Assembly (NCBI GenBank): GCA_034766995.1
Contig: CM068315.1
Location: 41,827,818 to 41,891,817 of the forward strand
Reading direction: 5' to 3'
DNA length: 64,000 bases
Origin: Acanthacorydalis orientalis
Taxonomy: Eukaryota; Arthropoda; Insecta; Megaloptera; Corydalidae
Of this stretch, positions 24,359 through 36,275 are shown piece by piece. The translations under genes were made by a program, and so were the position numbers. The notes below the pieces were generated by a model. It had not been told where the DNA came from, ran no database searches, and saw only the letters and a program-made list of their open reading frames with translations. Each line of letters opens with the position of its first letter. Position 1 is the stretch's first letter.

Positions 24359-24440
24359 TTAATCCCTTAAGTTGAGTATGACGGATATATCCGTCTTGCT
24401 CACTAGTTATCCGCGCAAACTACCCATTTTAAGGGTAAAT
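24359..24440. mobile_element. piggyBac-like TTAA miniature element
   Basis: The left end is TTAATCCCTTAAGTTG; the right end reverse-complements to TTTACCCTTAAAATGG. Inside is the palindrome ACGGATATATCCGT (24381-24394). About 80 bases long. The right TTAA is degraded. Confidence 0.6.
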
Positions 24441-24616
24441 AATAATTTAATACAAAATCCCTTCACGTTTTTTGTACAACATTTTGTACAATTTTTTGTA
24501 CATTTTTTACGGGACATTTTTATAAATGTAGATAGAAATATTTTTTAAGAAAATGTATTATTATATTAAAATAACACAACATGCTGAAGATTGGCATCGT
24601 CAATAAATAATCTGTT

Positions 24617-24980
24617 CATATTTCACAAATTAATTATTCTATCATCCCATAAACCATAAAAAAAATCTGATCAAATATGTTAAAAAAAACATTGTTAATC
24701 ACTTTTGACTTTATGCGCATTTTGATGGCGATATCATTATCCTTTTTATTAGTGCGCTGAGGTATATAGAAATCTCAGATAAAGATTAGATGATTTGCTC
24801 TACTTTAACGCTCCAAGGATGAAAAATACCCCCATTAGAAATATAAATAATAATCAAAAATAATCGATAATCATTTATTGAACATTTTTGATCAGAAAGA
24901 ACTATTGTGGTTTGTAGGATAAAAAAGTATTCATTCGTGAAGTGGATTTAGCTGCAATGTCAAAACTCTTTAATATTATT
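24617..24980. repeat. Foldback MITE, near-complete copy
   Basis: The left arm has AAAATCTGATCAAATATG and TATGCGCATTTTGATGGCGA. The right arm is inverted: AATCATTTATTGAACATTTT, TGATCAGAAAG, TTGTGGTTTGTAGGAT, and a terminus like GGATTTAGCTGCAATGTC. Confidence 0.85.
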
Positions 24981-25035
24981 AATAATTGTTAATAAAATTT
25001 ATAAAAAAATATTTCAACTTAAAAATATATGTTTA

Positions 25036-25270
25036 TAAATAACTAGTATATAGCTCATCAAAATTGACAGGAAAGTAGAAAGACACATAGAAAAAAAAAC
25101 TGTTGGTTTTTACAACATAATATATTTAAACATAAAAAAATATCTACCTATGAAACTTAATGAATTAAACGTGAAACCTATGAGCTGACAAAGTAAACAT
25201 TTCTCGTTACCATACTTCGTCACTTTGTCCGCAAGACAAAGTGACGAAAAATATGTTTTTTTTTATATAG
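25036..25270. repeat. Dispersed repeat 3, copy with 14-bp hairpin
   Basis: Shares the order ACTAGTA, AAATTGACAGGAAAGTAGAA, CATAATATATTTAAACATAA and GTGAAACCTATGA with 39140-39355. It ends in a perfect stem TTCGTCACTTTGTC / GACAAAGTGACGAA (25216-25229, 25235-25248) followed by a T-rich tract. Confidence 0.75.
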
Positions 25271-26350
25271 GTATTAATATCTATACGTTTAATTAGAATA
25301 ATAAATCCAGTAGCAACGATTCTAAGAATGAACAAACTCTTTATTTCTTATTCATTACTTTCTGAATATATCTTCAAAATGTTACACTGATAAAGAAGTG
25401 TAATAAGTTGTAAAATGAGAAATTAATATTTCTATGAATAATCAACATTCTAAAACTAAAATGTGAAATGAATACATTTGAAACAGGCAATTAATTATAG
25501 GTCACCGGTTCTAATCTGTACTGAAAAAGATATCTCACTTTTCCTTAAAATAACAGTTATTTTTAATATTAAAACCAATTTAACATTTATAATATTCTAC
25601 ACGACCCAAAACAATAATTAAAATTGTAGTAACTAACGAAAAAAAAACAGTAATTAAAAAGTAATAAATTATTACACGAACTGTTATCTTCCATCTACGC
25701 AACTCTATACCGAAGTAGTGAATACGGTAGTACGAAAAGCAGATTATAAAATTATTATATTTCGTAATAAGTATGGTTTATCTTCGTTTCAACATGATAT
25801 CTTGATTTTTTGATTCGCTGCTCGCTCTTGTATGCAAAATGCAGACAGACACAATTTATTGCGTAAAACTTTCTTTCGTTCCGTCATTGTGTACACAAAA
25901 TAGTAAATTACTATAAAACGGACGACTACTGAGAACATTAATCTTGCCGTCAGCCACAACTAATTAACTATTATTTTGTTACATTTGTGTCATCTTCACG
26001 TTTATTTTTAAATATGATGTTGATGTTAAGAGTTTCGATTTGAATGAAAAGTCTGCAGTAGTTCCGATAAAGATTTATTTTAAGGAAAAAATCTACAGTT
26101 TATTTTTTACATGCTTGTCAATTTTATTAGCTAATAAAAGAATTTTCTAATATTTAGTATGCTATTGAATATATTGATAATTTATAAAATATATTATCCT
26201 TGTGGTCTGTCATTCAAAATCATGTAAGATTTTGTCTTCTGTTCATAAAATACGAACACACATGATTTGAAAAAACGAATATCTGAATAATATATCAACA
26301 AGATCATATGTATAAACATAAATAATTATAATTGTACTTCTTACACTAGT
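25271..26350. other. Gene-free AT-rich stretch
   Basis: No coding or repeat signal I can support. Confidence 0.4.
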
Positions 26351-26351
26351 G

Positions 26352-26541
26352 ATCTCATTGATCCTGTCTGTTTTCATCCTTTTGGATCAATTGAGTATCT
26401 ATTCTCCATTACTAGTTTCGACACGTGTGTTATCTTCAGATGGATATTAGAGAAATAATAATCGTGCCGAAACTAGTAATGGGGAACAAACATTCATATG
26501 ATCCAAAAAGATTAAGACCGCCAGGACAACGTATAAACTTA
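26352..26541. repeat. Palindromic repeat family 2, complete copy
   Basis: The left arm has CCATTACTAGTTTCGACACG followed by TGTGTTATCTTCAGATGGAT. The right arm has CGTGCCGAAACTAGTAATGG, GATCCAAAAAG and CGCCAGGACAACG. Confidence 0.88.
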
Positions 26542-26922
26542 TAACTTTGTTTACTAATGTTTTATGTTCAATTATATTAAGACATAAGAAAGCTTTTCTT
26601 TAAAAATCTAATTTGATTCGATATTTACACTTTTTCAAGTTAAATATGATCAAAAACCAATATATTATCACTGATAGTAGAAACAGAATTAACAATTATA
26701 AAGTACAACTCATTTATTTTGTCTTATTATCTGTTTCACTGACATCACTAGTCTAAAATAAAATTTAAATCATATATATTTGTTTATTTCGTTAAATTTT
26801 AAGTAAAATTAAGATTCATTTCACGAATAAATTGCCATTATAATCATTACAAAAGTTTAGGTCATTGAGAGGATACATTCTTGAGAATTCTGAGTCCGGT
26901 CTTGGTTATTAGTCCGATAGGT

Positions 26923-27676
26923 TAGTGTTTCTCAACCTTTTTCCGACCGTGACCCCTTTTCGACCTTGTTTCCTTCCTGTACTTCTCCTCTCTAACTGGT
27001 AGAAAGGAAGCTACTTAATAGTTTTGTTTGTAAATAGAACATATTTTATTATATTTTTTATAATTTGTACAAAATACAATAATTAAATAAAAATGTATAC
27101 ATTAAGTAGTTCTCGATCAATGTGACCCTTGTGCTTGATAGCCAGGAACATTTTTTTTATATCTGGTTCTATTGCTGTGAGAGATAACCGAAGATCACCT
27201 CTATCCATTATGTCAAAGCGATTCCGCATTAGGCCGAGCAAATAATTCACACGAGTGAAACCTGATTCTACCAAATATGAAGTAGGAAATACCATGAAAA
27301 ACAATTTTGCTCTAGCCCAAAGCTGTGAATACTTTTTAAATATTGTACACTTGATCCAAAAATGGTGTTTTTTTTGACTGAAAGTTATTTTGGCTCTTAT
27401 GTTGCTGTGTAGCACTATGAACGCTTTTTAAATTATATTGATGATCACTTCTCTGTTTACTGCATTTCTATTTTCTTTTTTCTTCATTTCTCTGTTTTCT
27501 TTTTTCTTTTCTGTTCGAGTTTCTCGGTCACTTCTCTGTTTTCTTCATTTCTCATTTCTCTCTATGATCCACTAATCTTGTCGGTGGCCCCTCTTTTACG
27601 TGATATTCACTTGTGACCACCTTGAAATATTCCAGGAACCTCTGTAGGCCATATGGCCCCAAGTTGAGATCCTCTG
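26923..27676 (-). mobile_element. hAT element with 8-bp target duplication
   Basis: The left end TAGTGTTTCTCAACCTTTTT and right end (reverse complement CAGAGGATCTCAACTTGG) are hAT inverted repeats. The flanks CGATAGGT and CAATAGGT match at 7 of 8 bases. 754 bases long. The interior keeps only the C-terminal part of the transposase plus a pyrimidine-rich tract at 27445-27570. Confidence 0.9.
27083..27415 (-). pseudogene. hAT transposase C-terminal (dimerisation) fragment
   Basis: The 110-codon frame reads FFMVFPTSYLVESGFTRVNY, LLGLMRNRFDIMDRGDLRLS and LTAIEPDIKKM, the hAT C-terminal dimerisation region seen in ZBED5/SCAND3-like transposase relatives. The zinc finger and catalytic RNase H parts are absent, so it is a truncated relic. 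The conserved region lacks internal stops, which suggests a fairly recent insertion. Confidence 0.88.
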
Positions 27677-27689
27677 CAATAGGTTATGC

Positions 27690-28437
27690 ATAACTTTCTT
27701 TCTTCTATGAGAGTTTTGTACTTATGACATCCTTAGATAAAACTTTAATTTGGATCTATGAACTACTTATGAACGATATAATTCGAAACCTATCCTCCAA
27801 AAAAATTAATCGCACGTAGAGGATTCATATAGAATAATGAACAGAAAGTGCACAAGAAAGTAACACTTTGAATAAAATGAATTGTTACATAAATGATAAA
27901 AATATTTCTTAATAAAAACCCTAAGACGGAAACAAAACATTGAAAATGTATATTTTCGGATGAAATAAAATAATGTAAGTATCGAAAAAATAAGGAATTC
28001 AATACTTTTTTAAATTAGAAACAACTGTTTTACGTATCTGATAACATCGCAACATTTATTTTTTAACATAAATTATATAAAAAAATGGTATTTGTTACGG
28101 TTCGATACAAAAAAACAGGAAACTGTTTACTGAGTTCGCCAATTTGACTTAAGAGAAATCACTGTAATTTATGAAAAACTAAGTGAAATTATTATGATAA
28201 TTGTATGTAAACAATAAAAAAAAACATGCAAATTCAGATACCTGGCGATATGTTAGTTGCTCTCCGCACGCACAATATAATGTTTAATTGTTTGAAAAGT
28301 GTTTAAATGAATATTTAGGGCGATATCTCATATTAATATTTATGATTTTACAAGACTGTGATGGAACATATTAACATATATACATATAAACGCATATTAT
28401 ATGTTTTATATTTTGTTTATTTTCTGTTCTTATCTCT

Positions 28438-28500
<63 letters not shown>

Positions 28501-28620
28501 CCTGATGCAAAACATACTTTAGCAGTAAGTACGTTTTCATCCTCTTAATAATAAAAGAGCAAATGTAACTCTTAATGTTTTCTTTTTCAAATTTACTGCG
28601 ATTTTTATAATTTTTTTAAA
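27690..28620. other. Gene-free stretch
   Basis: A TA array at 28441-28499. Otherwise AT-rich with no supported feature. Confidence 0.4.
28441..28499. repeat. (AT)n microsatellite
   Basis: Uninterrupted TA array. Confidence 0.97.
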
Positions 28621-29918
28621 CACTTAGGAAGTGTCAACTTTTCAAATTCAGTATATGAGAGTAGGCTAAATATTCTAGGCCTAGATAAGAAGAAATGTAA
28701 ACAAAACAAGTTTTTACTATTTTTTTTATATAATTCGCTTTACTTTCAATATATTTTTTTACAATTAACAATTCCATACCCTTATAAAAAGAATCATCCG
28801 TTTTCATGTTAAAGTGGTCAGATATCATTATTTTCAGCTCATTTTCATCACTAAAACACTGTCCACAAATCTTTTTTTAAATTATCAAAAAGGTAATAAC
28901 TGCTAGATCTCATGTCTGGACTGTAGGGTAGGTGATCAAGTTCTCGGAAGCCGTACTCCCGAATAGCATTATAATTAAGAAATAATAGCGGTGTGAACTG
29001 GTGCATTGTCATGGAACAAGAGCGCTCCTTTTGTTAATTTTCCACGCCGTTTTTCGCGAATATTAGCCTACAATTAACGCAACAATGTTCAATAATATGG
29101 GTCATTAACAATGCTATTATGATCCTTAAAATATATGAATAAAATGCTTTTGCTATCTCAAAAAATTTTGGTTATGATATTTTTTCTGAATTGAGACACC
29201 TTGGCTTTTCTTGAGGGTAGTTTACCAGCCCGGCGCCATTCCATAGATTCTCTTTTAGATAGAGCAACATAGTAAATGATCACTGTCTCATCCCCTGTTA
29301 CAATGGAGTCTATTTGTGCATTTAGATCTGCCTCACAGAGCTCTAAAAATTAATGTAAAATTAATGTAAAGAGCTCTAAAAATTAAAAATTAATGACATT
29401 GAACGGTTGAAAAAAGTTTGAATATCCACCTTGTATTATTTATATCTTAATGGTTATAGAGAATTCAGTGAACGGTTGTTTGTGAAAGATTGGACACTGC
29501 TGATAATTCTTTCACTTTTAAACTCCGATCACTAAGTACCAGGTCTTCAACAAGTGCAACAGAGTTGGCCTTGAGTACTTCCATAGAAGACTACTGGGAT
29601 GCGATTCCTCTTTCAGTGACTCTTCTCCCATCCGAAATCATTTAGCCCATTCTTTTACCATGGATTGTGAAGAAGAAGTTTCCTCGTATATACCATCTAA
29701 TCGTTGTTTTATTTGGTGCGGTGTTACCTCTTCTTAGTTGTGACATTGTTAAGAAAATGTCTTACTCTTATCGTTGTTTCTATACGACTGATCTAGTTAC
29801 AAACTTGAAATTTATATTACACGCTACTAAAACATGAATCTACCACACTGGATAGATTCGCCATACATACGCATGCGCAAACATGTTAGGTTGAAAATAT
29901 TTGGCACTATCCTCGGGT
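28621..29918 (-). mobile_element. Full-length mariner-type relic (~1.3 kb)
   Basis: The left end near 28625 (TTAGGAAGTGTCAACTTTTC) pairs with the right end (reverse complement GAGGATAGTGCCAAATATTT). Minus-strand pieces run in transposase order: KTTIRWYIRGNF near the N-terminus, VLKANSVALVEDLVLSDRSL, IDSIVTGDETVIIYY (first aspartate), SKRESMEWRRAGKLPSRKAK, FHDNAPVHT (second aspartate), YSPDMRSSSYYLF (third aspartate position replaced by serine), and a C-terminal DDSFYKGMELLIVKKYIES. Many shifts and stops. An internal direct duplication of GAGCTCTAAAAATTAA lies around 29338-29390. Confidence 0.82.
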
Positions 29919-29995
29919 ATCAAAATTATAAATATTATTGCTGTTTATTTATTGGTAGGAATGAAGGTGTCTGGGAAAGTCATTTTCAATAATTC

Positions 29996-29998
<3 letters not shown>

Positions 29999-30030
<32 letters not shown>
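29999..30030. repeat. (AT)n microsatellite
   Basis: Short TA array. Confidence 0.95.
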
Positions 30031-30032
<2 letters not shown>

Positions 30033-30166
30033 GTATAAATACATAATTACAATAAAAAGATTTAAAAACTCAGTTTCTGAAATAAAATACTTCTTTTTTT
30101 CAGCGATAAACTAAAATAATAACAAATTCGTTTTCAAAGCTATATGCAACTTTAGTATAATTAAAC

Positions 30167-30527
30167 CAGTGGTTTTCAAACTTTGTCTACTCACAGAGCT
30201 CTTAAGATTATAATTTTTTTGTGGAACCCCTACCATCCTCAGAAAACTCAAGATGTGTACCCCACAAGTTTTGAAAATCAGCCATCTTACATGACCAAAT
30301 TTTATAATTTACATCTGATTGAGCGGAGTCATAATTTGTATTCATAAATACAGTTTTACTACATAATAATAGGTATTTTTCAAAATAAAAGAAACTATTG
30401 TAAATTAACTATTTCGAATTTTTAGCTTTTCTGGTTTTCTTTCGAAAATTCTTTCGGAAAAACTCTCGGAACGCCTGAAAAGGTTACGCGGTACACCAGA
30501 GTTCCGCGGATAGTTTGAAGAATAATA
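30167..30527. mobile_element. hAT-type miniature element
   Basis: Starts CAGTGGTTTTCAAACTTTGT; its right end reverse-complements to TATTATTCTTCAAACTATCC. The flanks AATTAAAC and ATTTAAAT match at 6 of 8 bases. GTGGAACCCCTACC near the left and AGAGTTCCGCGG near the right are typical of such elements. Non-coding. Confidence 0.78.
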
Positions 30528-30687
30528 ATTTAAATTACTGTGTATATAACAATATCATTTTTACAAACAACCGTTAATATATCCGTCTATTAGTAGTTTT
30601 TAATTAATTGTAAACATTAGATCCACATACATTTATTATAAATGTGGTTTTTAAAAAGGTAATTTACTTCTATGAACTAAATATTTG

Positions 30688-30690
<3 letters not shown>

Positions 30691-30746
<56 letters not shown>

Positions 30747-30748
30747 TA
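30691..30748. repeat. (TA)n microsatellite
   Basis: TA array with one C interruption at its end. Confidence 0.97.
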
Positions 30749-31370
30749 ATGTAATATAAAAATCAATTTATAAAAAAGTGGAATGAAAGTACAAAATGGA
30801 ATACAGCCAAATTTTAGTCTCACTCAAAATAACTATAAAAGTCATGAATAAATACACACTCAAACAAAGAATATTTAATAATTTCAAACGTTATTAGTAA
30901 AAATATGAACGAGAGACCTATATACATATTTAAATATAAATAATATCAATTTGTATGAAAAAGTGAATACGTGAAACAAGTATATGCGAGCATATATTAA
31001 TAAAATATAAATTTATATACATATATTGAAAACTATTAAAAATTAATTATTTTTTTCAGAGCGGAACGTTTAATAATTTCTTGAAATTTATTGATATTAA
31101 TATGAGTACATTTTATAGAAATGAAATGAATTTCTAACGTTCTTGCGCGGTTTTCACTTTTCCCACAATCAATAAATTAATAAAATCTGGTCATTAATTT
31201 TTATTCATTTATAATGGGTGTTACTGTTATTGATTTCATTAGAAAAATAAAATAGTTTTCAATGGTATCATACTTTGGTTTTATATAACCATATAATTTG
31301 AAATTACATGTATATAAATTAAATTTGAATGACAGGATGTAAAACTGTTTTCCAGGTATTAAACTTACGG

Positions 31371-31376
<6 letters not shown>

Positions 31377-31438
<62 letters not shown>
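31377..31438. repeat. (TA)n microsatellite
   Basis: Uninterrupted TA array. Confidence 0.97.
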
Positions 31439-31440
<2 letters not shown>

Positions 31441-32118
31441 TGTAAAAATAATGTTCAGCTTTTATTTGAACCTCACTGTTTGATAAATGACTATTTCTTC
31501 TAGTTTGAACGATCCAGTGCCTGTCTTCTCTTCACCCAACAAATATTTTAATATTCTTGTAGACATATCTTTGAACATTTGTATCTAACTTCAATTTCAA
31601 TTAACAATTTTTTATCAATCTGTTATTCTTTTTTACAACACATCCTACCCAGTCCTACTTCAAATTCTTATTATTTTTCAAATAGGATAAATAAAAATAT
31701 ATTTTCATTTAAAGAGTAAATTGTATTTTCTCTGCATGCTTTCTGAAAATGATTGTATTACTATCGAGATACATATTAGTGTTCAATAATAAACAGTAAT
31801 AAAAAAATGATGAATATTTCGATAAAAAAATCTCTATAGAATGTTCTGAAATCCATATAATATTAAAATAAAAAGTACTTGTAGATAACTGTACATTTGA
31901 GCATAGAAAAACAGGATACATATTCAAAAAATATTATTTCAGTATATTTTATAATTCAATTTACATCAATACTTGTAACTTCTATTGTACATGAATTTAC
32001 TGTTCTCCAATATATTAACATTACAATTGTAATTAATATATCAAATAACGGATTTCTAGCAATACGTAGAGCATTATTAGACAAAAACTAACATACATTA
32101 TTATGAATATTACCAAGC

Positions 32119-32124
<6 letters not shown>

Positions 32125-32167
<43 letters not shown>
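32125..32167. repeat. (TA)n microsatellite
   Basis: TA array. Confidence 0.97.
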
Positions 32168-32170
<3 letters not shown>

Positions 32171-32366
32171 TGTATGCATTTGAATAAAATAAATTCATAA
32201 CTGTATACATGACAGCGATACAATCATGAACCTATTTTACATAAATTATATAATAATACGTTGATGAAGTTATTAGTGCATTAAAAATAATGATTTATTT
32301 TATATATTCCTTTGTTGTAAATCGTTTCAGGATTAAGCATATTAAATACAGCAATTTGTATATGTG

Positions 32367-32367
<1 letters not shown>

Positions 32368-32421
<54 letters not shown>
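32368..32421. repeat. (TA)n microsatellite
   Basis: TA array. Confidence 0.97.
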
Positions 32422-32427
<6 letters not shown>

Positions 32428-32621
32428 TATGATATTTGAATCATAGGAACTTGTATGGTAGTTACATTTCTTATTGATTAAATATTAAAGTATTTCAAAA
32501 ATAGAATCAAAATCAAGTCTTACAGTTATACAGACATGTTTGAATAAGTCTGTAATTCAATTGATACCAAAACTTGACAATTAATTTTAATAAATATTTA
32601 AAATTATTTCAATATCCGATA

Positions 32622-32623
<2 letters not shown>

Positions 32624-32666
<43 letters not shown>
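32624..32666. repeat. (TA)n microsatellite
   Basis: TA array. Confidence 0.97.
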
Positions 32667-32673
<7 letters not shown>

Positions 32674-32996
32674 ATATAAATTGACGCATAAAATCGTCAT
32701 ATAAATTATTTGAACCAAAACAGTCCAATACTCCCTCTCCTCGCATGTTTCAATTAAGTGTCTCATATCTTGATTCTGTCTGATCTTGGATTTCTTTCTG
32801 GAATTTATATTTTTTAATTTCCAATTAATAATTTTTGTTCTCTCAGTTGTCTTTACTTTTTGATAAATGCTCTGCATATTTGTATCTCAAGGGAGACATG
32901 AATGAAAAAATGTATTTAAAGAAAAAGTAGTTAGGCAAGAAAATAAAGCAGTGTTGTAAATGTTTTGACAAAATATTTGTAAAAAAATATAAAACA

Positions 32997-32999
<3 letters not shown>

Positions 33000-33028
<29 letters not shown>
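33000..33028. repeat. (TA)n microsatellite
   Basis: Short TA array. Confidence 0.95.
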
Positions 33029-33032
<4 letters not shown>

Positions 33033-33145
33033 TAAATATATAATTCTCTATTATAAAAATATTTTACAGTTATAAGAACGTACTGAAATATAACTAATTA
33101 ATAACCACACTATCTATTCTTACGAAATGGGTGCAGATAAAATGT

Positions 33146-33410
33146 TTCATTTCATAGCTAAATTTTTTACTCACTCCACAAACCAAAACATATGTTTTTG
33201 ATCAAAAACATTTAATAATTAACTATTAACCACTTAATCGTTTTCCGTGCGCATTTTGATATGGATTCTGTTGTCCTCAGAGCGGTAAGGTATGAAAAAT
33301 CAGATATCTTCAAATGTATCTCTCTAAAATTTTGTGGTTATGGATTATGAACGAGAAAAAAATTCGTTTTTGAAAGTCCACTGTACCAGAAAATATACTG
33401 TGACAAACAA
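33146..33410. repeat. Foldback MITE, shortened copy with both arms
   Basis: The left arm has CTCACTCCACAAACC and TTTTTGATCAAAAACATTTA, then GTGCGCATTTTGATATGG and CCTCAGAGCGGTAAGGTATG. The right arm is reduced to TTTTGTGGTTATGG and the terminus CCACTGTACCAGAAAATATA. Confidence 0.8.
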
Positions 33411-33467
33411 AATATATAGTAATTATAGTACAATATTTTCATTCCTCTTTATTCCTGTTATAATGGA

Positions 33468-33470
<3 letters not shown>

Positions 33471-33530
<60 letters not shown>
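33471..33530. repeat. (TA)n microsatellite
   Basis: Uninterrupted TA array. Confidence 0.97.
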
Positions 33531-33535
<5 letters not shown>

Positions 33536-33544
33536 GTCTTAGTA

Positions 33545-33655
33545 TTATTTTCTTCAGACTCCTATATTTATTATTACTGCTACTACCGATTTCGAAACGC
33601 AATAACATTAAGCTACCTAAAGATGACACAAGTATCAAAACCGATTATAAAGTGG
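33545..33655. repeat. Diverged member of palindromic family 2
   Basis: TACTACCGATTTCGAAACGC is later mirrored by AAGTATCAAAACCGATTATA, with AAGATGACAC between them as in the other members, inverted. The family link is tentative. Confidence 0.5.
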
Positions 33656-33865
33656 AAATAATGAACGTAGCAGTCAAAATAAAATCAATTATTTTGTACT
33701 TTAATGACGTCAAGGAACAATATTTTGAAAATTATGTTACAATATACCGAATTATAAATAAATATAAATATGAACGAAAAATCAAAACCAAAAAGGAATA
33801 ATTTATTTCATCTATTATTTTGTATAAATCATTTGAGGGTTAAGCATATTAAAAACAACAACAAT

Positions 33866-33880
33866 ATATATATATGTATG

Positions 33881-33915
<35 letters not shown>
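33866..33915. repeat. (TA)n microsatellite, interrupted
   Basis: TA runs separated by TGTATGTATATACA. Confidence 0.9.
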
Positions 33916-33920
<5 letters not shown>

Positions 33921-34319
33921 TTTCTGAAAGGAAATAAACATCTTGATGATTACAATGAAAATTTAAATGTAGATACTTGAAATTATTAAAAGAAAATATT
34001 ATATCGTTGACTAAAATACTTGAAAAATCATAAATATACCATTTTTTAAAAAATTGTTAGGAATAATGACAGTATATATATATATACGTTGTCACAACAA
34101 CTTCCTTTTCATTTATTCCTATTATAAATCACTGTTCCAGATAATTATAACACATTTCTCGTTCTTCCTTATTTTCTTTTGCACGCATAAAAGTATCTAA
34201 GATCTAAGATTAAAGTAATTTGTAAGATGATTCTTTCAGCTGTTAAGTAATATTTGACACATATACGTTTCGTGCAAACCGAACATGACGCAATTTACAG
34301 CTGAAAACGATTGTAGACA

Positions 34320-34415
34320 GTGTGTCTGTATGTCGGTCGACGCCCTCGACGCCTACCGACGCCATGTCCGCAGGCGTCGTACTGCAGTTCACTGACTCAC
34401 AGCTAATATAAATAG
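34320..34415 (+). promoter_or_regulatory. GC island with CGACGCC repeats upstream of a TATA box
   Basis: CGACGCC occurs at 34338-34344, 34347-34353 and 34357-34363, with the inverse GGCGTCG at 34373-34379. TATAAATAG follows at 34407. The patch is unique in the window and strongly GC-rich against its surroundings, so a promoter or conserved non-coding element is possible. No linked coding exon was found. Confidence 0.3.
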
Positions 34416-34614
34416 AAGTTTATACTAGTACCTTCTCATATGCATTTCTAATGTTATGGCGATCCACTGCCAGCAAATATTTTTTTGATGAATTTACAGA
34501 TGTGTAAATGAATGCTAGGAATGCAAAAGAGCTGTTAGATATGTAAAGTGAGAACAATGTCGGTTTTGTTATGAAACTTATTTGGTTTTTAATCAGTTTT
34601 TGCGACAGATAGAA

Positions 34615-34800
34615 AATAAAAGATCATTTAAGAAATAAAAAATCTTATTCTGCATAGAACCTTTTTTAAGGTCATTTTTCTATATCATCTCTACTAAATT
34701 CCATGCACTTCATCCATCATTTAGTGAGTTTCCAAATCCCTGAGAGACCAAAAAATTTCTTTCGGGACTTTTTGGTCTCTTGACAGTCACTCTTGCATCG
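34615..34800 (-). pseudogene. Mariner-type 3' remnant
   Basis: The layout parallels the 3' end of the relic at 20640: an AT-rich tail with CATTTAAGAAATAAAAAATC, then a segment reading on the minus strand as part of a transposase C-terminus. Very decayed. Confidence 0.4.
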
Positions 34801-35018
34801 TGATGATGATGATTGTTAACAATGAAATAATTATTTATTAATAATTTTTGATTACAATGCTTTTTGGTTTATACGTTAAGACAATAATTTTTTTACAAGT
34901 GAACTTAGAATCAAGTGTTGTCTACTATATTTATTTTAATACGTATACTCTTCACTGGTATTTAAATAATACTCATTTCTATAACATATTAATAATACTA
35001 TCCAATGTAATTTATATC

Positions 35019-35020
<2 letters not shown>

Positions 35021-35085
<65 letters not shown>

Positions 35086-35086
35086 A
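35021..35086. repeat. (TA)n(AAT)n compound microsatellite
   Basis: TA array followed by five AAT units. Confidence 0.97.
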
Positions 35087-35847
35087 CAATTTACAAAAAT
35101 TATTTTAATTTTAAATGGACGTATAAAAACAAAATATTTTTCAATTTTTTATAACAAAAACTAATACGTAACGTTTAGAAACTAAAAAAAAGTCCGTCAT
35201 TATTTAAAAAAGCAATTCAACGTAGTAATTAAATAAAAAAAAAACATCACGTGTGGTCAAATAATAACAATAAACATACTGTCATTTGAAATAATGATCA
35301 TTCCACTTGATATAATTCAATTAAGAGTTAGGAAACGAAACAACGACGACGATTTTAATTGCATGACAAATGGACTTATAAATGCCGTGTGATTTTATAT
35401 TTTACTGAATGTCGTCACGTAAGTGTATATGAATTTGTATGTACAGTTTTAGTGACACTGTCAAAATTCACGACCACGAAGTATTGATTTGTGTGGCATA
35501 GTTTTTTTTCAACTTCAATGACAGCATAGATATATTTTACATGTAAGTATTATATCAGTTATATAAACATATATATATATATATATATACTTGTATAACA
35601 CAAAATTAAAACTGACTCCAGTTGACTAAACATTCAATTTTATTTGTCTCTAGAAAAATATATTTATTTCATTTAATTTTTTTTAGTTTTAAAAACCAAA
35701 AAAACTCATCACGTATTCAAACCATTATATTTCATACCGTTTTAAATTTTATTTATAAAATATGAACATATATTTAATTAGAACTAACGTAGCATGTATG
35801 TTTGTTCTATAAAATAATATTCATAAACTTTTATAGTTTTAATAAGG

Positions 35848-35884
<37 letters not shown>

Positions 35885-36030
35885 AAAGGTTCGTATTCAT
35901 AAAATGAAACGTTTACAAAAAAGTACATTTTTAATTATTTCAAACAATTATCAGTATAATCTCGTTCATATTTTTTTCACATTTCATTCAAAGTTTATAA
36001 TTTATTATAATTCTATGTTTTTATATCAGT
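35087..36030. other. Gene-free stretch
   Basis: Short TA arrays at 35570-35590 and 35852-35881. 35270-35480 is slightly GC-richer without exon signals. Confidence 0.4.
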
Positions 36031-36032
36031 GA

Positions 36033-36275
36033 CCGTATTGACATGTTATTCTGGTCATCTTTGTCTTTTGGGATCATTTGACCGTCTGTTCTATACTACT
36101 AGTTTCGGCATGTGTACCATACTCAAATAGATTTTGAACATTAATTTTAAATTAAACATAAATCAGAATTATAATCAGTCTTCAACATCAATCTGAACAA
36201 ATCACACGTGCCGAAACTAGTAGTGGGGAATACTTAGATGAATTAAGTGGACGAATACTCCTAAGACAACTTTTA
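36033..36275. repeat. Palindromic repeat family 2, complete copy
   Basis: The left arm has CTACTAGTTTCGGCATGTGT. The right arm has CACACGTGCCGAAACTAGTA then GTGGGGAATA. The spacer is longer than in other copies. Confidence 0.85.

Larger units (their letters stand above)
30528..33145. other. AT-rich stretch dense in TA arrays
   Basis: TA arrays at 30691-30748, 31377-31438, 32125-32167, 32368-32421, 32624-32666 and 33000-33028. A 96-codon minus frame at 32587-32877 is mostly the TA array. No gene or other element is supported. Confidence 0.45.
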
